From positions 1 to 13,331 of the forward strand of contig CAIQPA010000282.1 of the NCBI GenBank assembly GCA_903873545.1: 13,331 bases of DNA, in the 5' to 3' direction. The notes beneath the pieces are model-generated. The model made no database searches. It worked only from the letters and a program-made list of their open reading frames with translations, and was not told the DNA's origin. Shown here piece after piece: positions 7,459-13,220 of the stretch. The stretch is from an uncultured delta proteobacterium. GTDB lineage: Bacteria; Myxococcota_A; Bradymonadia; REDH01. The translations under genes and the position numbers were made by a program. Positions within the stretch are counted from its first letter, which is position 1; each line of letters begins with the position of its first letter.

Positions 7459-8559
7459 TTGGCGCCGAGCCCCAACGACGACACGACAGGAAGCGCACCT
7501 GCTGCCGCGATCGGATTGTGGGAGAACGCTGCCTACCTCGCCCAGCTCCGCTCGCCGGACCGGGTGACCGGCATGCTCATGGGCTGCGCCATCGGCGATG
7601 CGCTCGGCATGGCTGTCGAGGGCCCCGACCCGATGCAGGCCCGTCGCGCACTCGACAGCCTCGGCAACATCCGCGAGTTCCTCGCCCCCCAGCCATTCGC
7701 ACACAAGTCGCTTCAGCGGCTGCGACCCGGCTGCTGGACCGACGAGACCCAGATGTTGCTCTCGCTCACACGGTCGCTCGTCGCCGCGCCCGCGCTGACC
7801 TTCGACTTGGTCGTCGCTGCCCATGTCCACGCCTTCGAGACCTTCGAACATCGCGGCTGGGACGTCGAAACCAAGCAGGCCTGCCGCCGCCTCCTGCAGG
7901 GCACAGCCCCCGCCCGCTCCGGCGCGCTCGGCGTGCCCGGCAACACCGCTGCGGCCAAGATGGCGCCCCTCGTTGCAGCCCTCCTCCGCGACGGTACAGA
8001 CCGTGCCGCGCTCCTACAGTTCGCCCTCGAGGTCACCCAGATGACCCACCGCGACAGCCGCGCTGTGGTCGGGGCCTACCTCATCTCGCTGCTCGTCGCC
8101 GATGCCTTCGGTTGCAACCGGCGCTGGGAGCCGCGCCCCGAGAGATACCAGCAGCTCATCGACGAGGCGCTCTGGGCCGAGGCGCAGCTCGAACAGTCCG
8201 GCTTCGCTCCGAGCGACGACCCGCTCTCTCGCCACCTTGATGAACTCTCCGATGCTCTCGACTGCCCCTCGCGCGAGCTCGCCGAACTCAGTGGAGGCGC
8301 GGGCGCCGATGCCCGACAGTCCATCCCCTTCTGCGTCGCGCTGCTCTGCGGCCGCGCCTGGGACTTCGACGAAGGGGTCACTGCGGCGGTCATGGGCGGC
8401 GGCGATGCCGACACCAACGGCGCCATCGTCGGCACCATCCTCGGCATCGCCTGCGGTGTGCGGAAGATGCCGCGCCGCTTCGTCGAAAAGATTGAGGAGG
8501 CCGAACTCATCCGCGAGTCTGGCCAACTCCTCGCAGGTTGGCTCGGGCGCGAGAGCTAG
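7459..8559 (+). CDS. ADP-ribosylglycohydrolase family protein (DraG/ARH-like)
   Basis: A 366-residue, probably cytosolic hydrolase of the DraG/ARH fold, whose members remove ADP-ribose from proteins or other ADP-ribosylated molecules using two magnesium ions. Seen in order: RVTGMLMGCAIGDALG (GDALG at 46-50); the first metal motif WTDET at 93-97, where the usual TDDT carries Glu at position 96; a helical core with a Gly-rich loop (GALGVPGNTAAAK) and MTHRDSRAVVGAY; then the second metal motif GDADTNGA at 315-322 with Asp316, Asp318 and Thr319. Metal ligands are thus largely present and it is probably active. TTG 7459 is the assigned start; TTG 7516 is another option, and no ATG precedes the conserved core. 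Its partner ADP-ribosyltransferase is not in the window, so the substrate is unknown. It stands alone, with a hairpin in its leader and a tail-to-tail overlap with the next gene. Confidence 0.87.
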   Translation: MAPSPNDDTTGSAPAAAIGLWENAAYLAQLRSPDRVTGMLMGCAIGDALGMAVEGPDPMQARRALDSLGNIREFLAPQPFAHKSLQRLRPGCWTDETQMLLSLTRSLVAAPALTFDLVVAAHVHAFETFEHRGWDVETKQACRRLLQGTAPARSGALGVPGNTAAAKMAPLVAALLRDGTDRAALLQFALEVTQMTHRDSRAVVGAYLISLLVADAFGCNRRWEPRPERYQQLIDEALWAEAQLEQSGFAPSDDPLSRHLDELSDALDCPSRELAELSGGAGADARQSIPFCVALLCGRAWDFDEGVTAAVMGGGDADTNGAIVGTILGIACGVRKMPRRFVEKIEEAELIRESGQLLAGWLGRES

Positions 8560-8567
8560 GGCCCTAG
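8556..8567. repeat. Perfect 12-bp palindrome holding both convergent stop codons
   Basis: CTAGGGCCCTAG reads the same on both strands. The TAG of the plus-strand gene (8557-8559) and the TAG of the minus-strand gene (8556-8558) lie together in its left half. The symmetry extends after one mismatch with GA on the left and TC on the right. It has no U-tract, so it does not look like a standard bidirectional terminator, although it could help define both 3' ends. Confidence 0.7.
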
Positions 8568-10688
8568 GTCGCCAGCCGCGGGGCTCGCAGGGTCTGCCAC
8601 GGGCTCGGGCACGGGCACCACGACAGCCTTCGGATCGGTGAGCTCGCCCGCCTTGTCGCGGAGCATCACCCTGTTGTCTTCGCCCAGTACGAGTGTCTGC
8701 GTAGGTTCCTCCTTCGGCACGCAGCGCAGCGACTCGGCGGAGGGGGGAGACATCCGATCGCGGTCATACTTGTAGATGTCTGCGAGGAACTCGGCCTGGC
8801 CCTCGTCGTTCACCCGGACCACGTAGTATTCCACATGGACCGGCACCGGCGTCTTGAGCGTAAGCGTGGTCTCCTTCTTCTCCTCGAGCTTCTTGTTGTC
8901 GTCGTAGATCTTGTCGATCTTTGCGGCGTCATACTGGCCATCTTCGGTGAGCATGTGCTCGAGCAGCTTCATCGGATCCTGCACCCGCATGCAGCCGTGT
9001 GAGAAGGCCCGCACCGGGTAGGCGAAGAAGGCCTTCTTGTTGGTGTCGTGCAGGTAGGTGCTGAAGGGGTTGGGGAACATGAACTTCACCAGCCCCAGCG
9101 CGTTGTCTTCGCCGGGCTTCTGCCGAATCACCTCTTCTCCTCTGATCATCACCTTCTCGATGCCCTTCTTCTCGAAGTAGTCTTCGGCCTCGAGCAGCTC
9201 GGGCAGGAGCTCCTCGTTGATGATCCGCTGCGGCACATTCCAGAAGGGGTTGAGCGTGATGTAGGTCATGCGGGCCGACTGCAGCGGCGTGGCGTTGGCA
9301 TACTTCCAGCTCTTCGTCTCGGGGTCGCACTCCCGCGTGGTGTTGCCCACGACAATGCGGAAGCGCATCGCCCGCTTGCTGTCGCGCCAGACCTCCGCAT
9401 GGAAGTCCGGGATGTTGACGAAGACGTAGTCCGTGTCGTCGCCGATCCGGCTCTCGCGCCACCGCTGCAGTGTCAGGTCGAGCTGCTTAAGCCGCTGCTC
9501 CGCCGTCACATTGAGCGAGCTGAAGAGCTCCTTGTAGAGCCCCCGCTTGGGATCGAGCTGGTGGCCAACCATGTAGTCCGCCACCGCCTTGCCGAGCGGC
9601 TCGTCGAACCGGTCGTCGAGCGGTCCCACCGCGTAGCCCTCCTCCGACAGCCGGACTTTGAGGGTTGCCACCTGTGGTCCATGCGTTCCCCGCGAGCCCG
9701 TAAAGGCCGTGACCTTGGGCCAGCCCCCCTTGGCGACCAGCGCCGCGTAGCGCTTCCGAACCTCGAGCAACTTTCCATACTGGTCGTGCCGCGGGGGCAC
9801 CGAAGAGAGCAGGGCGTTGGCCGCCTCCGAGCCCTGGGCCGCGGCGGCATCGTCGAAGAGTTTGGCCAGCCGCGCCTCGACCACCTTCGCGCGCGCCGCC
9901 GGCTCCTTGGGGTCGTCGAGCGTCGCCGCGTTGCCCAGCCCCTGGTCGGAGCCGTAGTCGAGGAGCGCGTCGGCGAGCAGCACCTCCAGCGTCGCACGGG
10001 CACCGCGCGCGCCGCGCGCCAGCTCGAGCCTCGCCGCGTGGGCTCGGGCATACTCCGGCGCGGTCGAGGTCGCCGCATCGCCGAGGACCGCAGTCAGCGC
10101 CGCCATTGCAACGTTGGGGGCAGAGGCCACGCTCGGAACATCGGTCGCCGCCACGAGCGCCTGCTTCAGCACCCGCTCAAACCCGAACGGTGGAGCGTGA
10201 CGGAGCCCTGCATCCCACTCGGTGAGTGCGGTCAGCGCCTCGCCAATCTCCACCTGGTGGTAGGCCTTGGGGTCGAGCCCGTGTTCTGGCGAGAGCGCAA
10301 CGGCATCAACCACCGACTGCCCGACCGGCGTGAGGCCCGACTCGGTCGTCAGAAAGGGGGCGCCTTTGCGGGCCTCGTAGAGCCGAAGAAGCGTCCGCTC
10401 CCGCTTGAGGGGCTTTGCGAACTCCGTGCTCCGCAACACCGCTTCGACGGGGGCCTGCGTCAGCTGCGCATCGAACCAGGCCAGGTAGGTCGCTTCGAGG
10501 TGCTCTTCCAGCGCCTCCCGCGCAGCGTCAGGCGTCGTCGGCAGTGCTGCCGAGCCCTCCCCCACCGGCGGGCTCTCGCCGCCGCATCCCGCAATCACGA
10601 GCGCCAAACCGAACACCGTCCGCAGCGCGCGGCGTGCGCCGGCGTCAGCGAGGTCGGAGGCCGAGTGGGGACGGTTGCGGAACAGCAT
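8556..10688 (-). CDS. L,D-transpeptidase, YcbB/LdtD type, predicted lipoprotein
   Basis: A 710-residue envelope enzyme expected to form 3-3 crosslinks or otherwise edit peptidoglycan. The N-terminus has a long basic region (RR at 19-20), a hydrophobic segment and lipobox I32-A33-G34-C35, so it is probably membrane-anchored outside the cytoplasm. A helical scaffold region follows, then a peptidoglycan-binding-1-like segment at about 333-385 and the YkuD catalytic domain from about 418. The catalytic motif SHGCMR is at 563-568 with nucleophile Cys566, preceded by YLHDT with His547 and by NALGLVKFMFPN. The tail (VPVHVEYYVV...DIYKYD) matches the YcbB C-terminal extension. The gene appears complete and active. 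ATG 10688 has AGGGAG 6 bases ahead; the frame is open further upstream but reads as non-coding. Divergent from the amidotransferase; own promoter at 10719-10747. Confidence 0.9.
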   Translation of the reverse strand: MLFRNRPHSASDLADAGARRALRTVFGLALVIAGCGGESPPVGEGSAALPTTPDAAREALEEHLEATYLAWFDAQLTQAPVEAVLRSTEFAKPLKRERTLLRLYEARKGAPFLTTESGLTPVGQSVVDAVALSPEHGLDPKAYHQVEIGEALTALTEWDAGLRHAPPFGFERVLKQALVAATDVPSVASAPNVAMAALTAVLGDAATSTAPEYARAHAARLELARGARGARATLEVLLADALLDYGSDQGLGNAATLDDPKEPAARAKVVEARLAKLFDDAAAAQGSEAANALLSSVPPRHDQYGKLLEVRKRYAALVAKGGWPKVTAFTGSRGTHGPQVATLKVRLSEEGYAVGPLDDRFDEPLGKAVADYMVGHQLDPKRGLYKELFSSLNVTAEQRLKQLDLTLQRWRESRIGDDTDYVFVNIPDFHAEVWRDSKRAMRFRIVVGNTTRECDPETKSWKYANATPLQSARMTYITLNPFWNVPQRIINEELLPELLEAEDYFEKKGIEKVMIRGEEVIRQKPGEDNALGLVKFMFPNPFSTYLHDTNKKAFFAYPVRAFSHGCMRVQDPMKLLEHMLTEDGQYDAAKIDKIYDDNKKLEEKKETTLTLKTPVPVHVEYYVVRVNDEGQAEFLADIYKYDRDRMSPPSAESLRCVPKEEPTQTLVLGEDNRVMLRDKAGELTDPKAVVVPVPEPVADPASPAAGDLGP

Positions 10689-10718
10689 GGCAGACTCCCT
10701 GACGGTTGGTCGAGGTTG

Positions 10719-10747
10719 TGGGTACGATCGCCCGATCGCAGCGTCAA
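10719..10747 (-). promoter_or_regulatory. Predicted promoter for the L,D-transpeptidase gene
   Basis: TTGACG (10742-10747, 5 of 6 to consensus) and TACCCA (10719-10724, weak) are 17 bases apart on the minus strand. The spacer contains CGATCGC twice (10725-10731 and 10733-10739, plus-strand reading), an 8-base direct repeat that could be a repressor site. The leader to ATG 10688 would be about 24 bases. Confidence 0.45.
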
Positions 10748-10752
10748 ACTTC

Positions 10753-10768
10753 GGAGGTTTTCGCCTCC
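10753..10768. promoter_or_regulatory. Inverted repeat between two divergent promoters
   Basis: GGAGG (10753-10757) and CCTCC (10764-10768) form a 5-bp dyad around TTTTCG. It lies between the -35 boxes of the transpeptidase promoter (10742-10747) and the amidotransferase promoter (10791-10796), a position that would suit a shared operator. The function is inferred from position only. Confidence 0.3.
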
Positions 10769-10790
10769 CGATCTGGCCCGCGCGAAGTCG

Positions 10791-10819
10791 TTGGCAGCGG
10801 CGCCGAATCGGAATACCCT
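10791..10819 (+). promoter_or_regulatory. Predicted promoter for the class II amidotransferase gene
   Basis: TTGGCA (10791-10796, 5 of 6 to consensus) and TACCCT (10814-10819, 3 of 6) are 17 bases apart. Transcription would start near 10826, leaving a 27-base leader with a good ribosome site (GAGGA) before ATG 10853. Confidence 0.5.
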
Positions 10820-10852
10820 CGGCTGAGGAATTGTCTGCGTTCGAGGAAGAAC

Positions 10853-11701
10853 ATGTGTCGTCTGTATGCACAACGCTCGTCGCAGTCGGAAGATGCGCGG
10901 GCCTCGCTCGTGGGTGATGGCCGCTCCATGGCCTCGCTCAGCGAGCACCACCCGGACGGCTGGGGGCTCGCTACCTTTGGCCCCGAGGGCACAGTGCTGC
11001 ACAAGCAGCCGCTCCGAGCCGGCAGCGACCCCCAGTTTCATGCCGTCGCCGCTGCAGCCTCTGCGCCGACGCTCCTCTGCCACATCCGCAAGGCGACCCA
11101 CGGCGGTCTCGCCCAAGAGAACTGCCACCCCTTCCGGCACGGCCGCTGGGTCTTCGCCCACAATGGCACCTGCTACGGCTTCGCTGGTTTCCGGGAGCGC
11201 CTCATCGCCGGCCTCCGAGAGCCCTTGCGGGCCCGCATCGCGGGGCAGACTGACAGCGAGGTCCTCTTCTACCTGCTCCTGAGCCGGCTCGACGCTGCAC
11301 TGGTTGATGGCGATGGCCCCATCTCGCTCGATGACCTCGCCCGCGCCGCCCGGGAGGCGACCGACCTCATCTGGGCCGAGGTGCCCGACCGACACCCCGC
11401 AACCTGCCACTACGAAGACCCTTCCTGCCTCTCCTTCCTGCTCACCGACGGAGAGGTCTTGCTCGCCCACCAGGGCGGTCGCCCGCTCCACGTTGTGGTC
11501 GATGCGCCGGGCGCGCAGACCACGAAGGCCCGCTGTGGTAGCCCGCTGCGGCGCCTCAGAATCGCCAGCGAGCCGCTTAGCTGCAGCGAGGGCTGGACCG
11601 CGCTCGACACCTTCGAGATGGTTGGCGCAGAGCCTCATGCCGGCGACGGCTCGCTGCGGCTCCGCCGCTTCGCGCCCGGACTCCCCGCCACCGCTTTCTG
11701 A
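10853..11701 (+). CDS. Class II glutamine amidotransferase (YafJ/EgtC-like)
   Basis: A 282-residue cytosolic protein with the N-terminal-nucleophile glutaminase fold. The start Met is followed at once by Cys2 in MCRLYA, the catalytic residue exposed when Met is removed; this fixes the start at ATG 10853 even though the frame stays open to 10706. Further motifs: HHPDGWGLA, RKATHGG, NCHPF (90-94), FAHNG (HNG at 103-105) and QTDSE (TDSE at 133-136), all typical of the YafJ/EgtC branch. Members cut an amide, often glutamine or a gamma-glutamyl group; EgtC acts in ergothioneine synthesis. No egtB, egtD or other ergothioneine gene is visible here, so the substrate is open and no symbol is given. 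GAGGA lies 6 bases ahead of the ATG. Monocistronic by context, with a possible hairpin end at 11707-11730. Confidence 0.9.
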   Translation: MCRLYAQRSSQSEDARASLVGDGRSMASLSEHHPDGWGLATFGPEGTVLHKQPLRAGSDPQFHAVAAAASAPTLLCHIRKATHGGLAQENCHPFRHGRWVFAHNGTCYGFAGFRERLIAGLREPLRARIAGQTDSEVLFYLLLSRLDAALVDGDGPISLDDLARAAREATDLIWAEVPDRHPATCHYEDPSCLSFLLTDGEVLLAHQGGRPLHVVVDAPGAQTTKARCGSPLRRLRIASEPLSCSEGWTALDTFEMVGAEPHAGDGSLRLRRFAPGLPATAF

Positions 11702-11706
11702 CGCAG

Positions 11707-11730
11707 CCCCGTCAGGAGTCTGACGCCGGG
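11707..11730 (+). terminator. Possible hairpin terminator after the amidotransferase gene
   Basis: CGTCAG (11710-11715) and CTGACG (11720-11725) form a 6-bp stem with loop GAGT. Flanking CCC (11707-11709) and GGG (11728-11730) can extend it past a 2-base bulge. It starts 6 bases after the stop codon. No U-tract follows, so intrinsic termination is doubtful and the call is tentative. Confidence 0.3.
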
Positions 11731-11799
11731 TGCGCAGTCCCCGCCTTTCGCGCGGCGCTGCAGCGGAGGATTGCTTGGCAGATCAGCATCGCAACGGAT

Positions 11800-11828
11800 T
11801 TGGCACGGACCGTGCTTCACGCTAGGTT
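11800..11828 (+). promoter_or_regulatory. Predicted promoter of the cysteine-rich gene, with a dyad and a sigma54-like element
   Basis: TTGGCA (11800-11805) and TAGGTT (11823-11828) are 17 bases apart, as in the other promoters here. The same DNA carries TGGCACG, 4 bases, then GTGCT, one base off the sigma54 consensus, with GG and GC spaced correctly by 10 bases. GCACGG-A-CCGTGC (11803-11815) is a perfect 13-bp dyad within it. Start of transcription would fall near 11827-11835, about 40 bases before ATG 11873. Confidence 0.5.
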
Positions 11829-11872
11829 GTCGCGCGTTCTCTGCGCCTTTCTCCCGCTTTCGGAGTGTTGTC

Positions 11873-13150
11873 ATGAAGACGAGTTCGTTGCTTTCCCTGT
11901 TGGTCCTCGGCGCATCGATGTCGGTCGGTGCCGCGGCACACGCCACCGACTGCACCAGCGATGCCGATTGCGCCCGCGGTGAGGTCTGTTCCTACGCCGA
12001 TGCCGCGACCCCCTGCATCCCCGAAGACCCCACCTGCGGCACCGCTACATCCGGCATCTGTACCTCGGTCTCCTTCGGCGGCGACTGCACCACCGACGCC
12101 GACTGCCCGGATGGCCTCGCCTGCGAAGAGGTCGGCGGCTCCGCCTGCTCCTCGCCCGCCTGCCCGCCCGGCGAACCCTGCCCGGAGCCCACCCCCTGCG
12201 AGCCGACCATCTTCTACGGCTGCGTCGCTCCCCCGCCGCCGCCCTGCAACGCCGACAGCGATTGCAGCGAAGGCCTTACCTGCATCATTGAGAGCTATGA
12301 GGTCTGCAGCGGCGGCGGCTTCGGAGCGCCCGAGCCTATGCCCGGCGGAGAGTTCCCCGGCGCGCCCGATGGCAGCGGCACGGGCACCGAGCCCCCCGTC
12401 GACTGCACCACCGAGACCTACAGCTACTGCGCACCCCGCTGGATGGGTCCCTGCACCACCGCCGCCGACTGCGGCGACGGCTTCACCTGCGAGCCCGAAC
12501 TCTCCTGCTACTGCTCCGGCAGCGGCGGCACCGATGTTCCGCCCGACACTGGCACCGGCTCGTCCGGCGGTGGCTCCTCGGGCAGCGACGGCGGTGCTCC
12601 CACCCCCGGCAGCGACTCCGCCGGCAGCGGCTCCAGCCTCCCCGCGCCCGACGGCAGCGGCCTCACCGAGGACCCCTGCGCCTGCGAGCCCACGGGCAGC
12701 AACTACTGCGCGCTCCCCGACGAGCCCACCGCATGCACCGCGGCCTCCGATTGCCCGACCGACTGGACCTGCGAGGAGCTCCCCTACGGCGACGCGCCCT
12801 GCGCGGTAAGCCCGGACGGCACCACCGACTGCCCGGAGGCGACCGTCGCCTTCTACTGCCTGCCGCCCAACTGGCGTGAGGCCATCTCGGCCTCCGACGC
12901 CGGCTCCGCCTACACCGGCTCCCGCAACGACGCCCTCGGCGGCGGCGCGGAGAGCTCTACCTCTCCGCTCGACAACCTGCCTGGCGGCGCGCTCGACGCC
13001 GCTGCCAGCGGCGCGCCCACCCCGCAGGCCACCGTCAAGAAGGCGAGCGACTCCGGTTGCTCCACCGTTGGCTCCAGCGCCGGACTTGGCTCCATGCTCC
13101 TTGCGCTGGTTGGCCTTGTCGCCCTCCGCCGCCGCCGCATTCACGGCTAG
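11873..13150 (+). CDS. Secreted cysteine-rich repeat protein with MYXO-CTERM-like anchor
   Basis: A 425-residue exported protein. The Sec signal peptide runs 1-24 (AHA|T). Five units carry the exact pattern C-x4-D-C-x5-C, starting at residues 27, 72, 125, 194 and 288. Most end in an aromatic-x-C or I-C segment (GIC, YGC, YCA, YCA, FYC), and further cysteines lie between, so each unit is probably a small disulfide-bonded domain. Low-complexity Gly/Ser/Pro/Thr linkers separate later units, chiefly near 140-180 and 210-270. The C-terminus has Cys396 (GCS), small residues, a hydrophobic segment (about 405-418) and RRRR at 419-422. That order matches the MYXO-CTERM signal, which is cleaved and leaves the protein attached at the cell surface in Myxococcota. 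No enzyme domain is visible; a structural or adhesive role is inference. ATG 11873 has GGAG 7 bases ahead and fits the signal peptide. An intrinsic terminator follows. Confidence 0.87.
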   Translation: MKTSSLLSLLVLGASMSVGAAAHATDCTSDADCARGEVCSYADAATPCIPEDPTCGTATSGICTSVSFGGDCTTDADCPDGLACEEVGGSACSSPACPPGEPCPEPTPCEPTIFYGCVAPPPPPCNADSDCSEGLTCIIESYEVCSGGGFGAPEPMPGGEFPGAPDGSGTGTEPPVDCTTETYSYCAPRWMGPCTTAADCGDGFTCEPELSCYCSGSGGTDVPPDTGTGSSGGGSSGSDGGAPTPGSDSAGSGSSLPAPDGSGLTEDPCACEPTGSNYCALPDEPTACTAASDCPTDWTCEELPYGDAPCAVSPDGTTDCPEATVAFYCLPPNWREAISASDAGSAYTGSRNDALGGGAESSTSPLDNLPGGALDAAASGAPTPQATVKKASDSGCSTVGSSAGLGSMLLALVGLVALRRRRIHG

Positions 13151-13176
13151 TCACAGCGGCTCCGGCCGCTAGACTG

Positions 13177-13210
13177 CGGGCTGGTCGTTTGACCGGCCCG
13201 TCTCGTTTTT
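13177..13210 (+). terminator. Intrinsic terminator after the cysteine-rich gene
   Basis: Arms 13177-13186 (CGGGCTGGTC) and 13191-13200 (GACCGGCCCG) form a 10-bp stem with one U-G pair and loop GTTT. TCTCGTTTTT (13201-13210) follows directly, giving a U-rich tail. A second 6-bp hairpin (AGCGGC, loop TCCG, GCCGCT) at 13155-13170 sits just before it. The tail runs into the ribosome site (GGAG 13211-13214) of the next gene. Confidence 0.65.
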
Positions 13211-13220
13211 GGAGCAGCGT

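Noticed and set aside
9048..10826. A 592-codon plus-strand open frame opposite the L,D-transpeptidase
   Set aside because: The minus-strand protein has an intact catalytic motif and full domain order; this frame is Arg/Val/Leu-rich shadow sequence.
10706..10852. Longer N-terminus for the class II amidotransferase
   Set aside because: Catalysis needs Cys directly after the initiator Met, which is met only at ATG 10853.
10853..11701. Assigning the amidotransferase as EgtC of ergothioneine synthesis
   Set aside because: No egtA, egtB, egtD or egtE is visible and the YafJ branch shares the same motifs, so the specific name is not supported.
12510..12660. Gly/Ser-coding low-complexity DNA as a tandem repeat or CRISPR-like array
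   Set aside because: The repetition is at the level of GGC/AGC/ACC codons in protein linkers, without a regular unit or spacer length.
11822..13144. A 440-codon minus-strand Ala/Gly/Val-rich open frame opposite the cysteine-rich gene
   Set aside because: It is the mirror of the Gly/Ser/Cys-rich repeats; the plus-strand protein has signal peptide, repeats and sorting tail.
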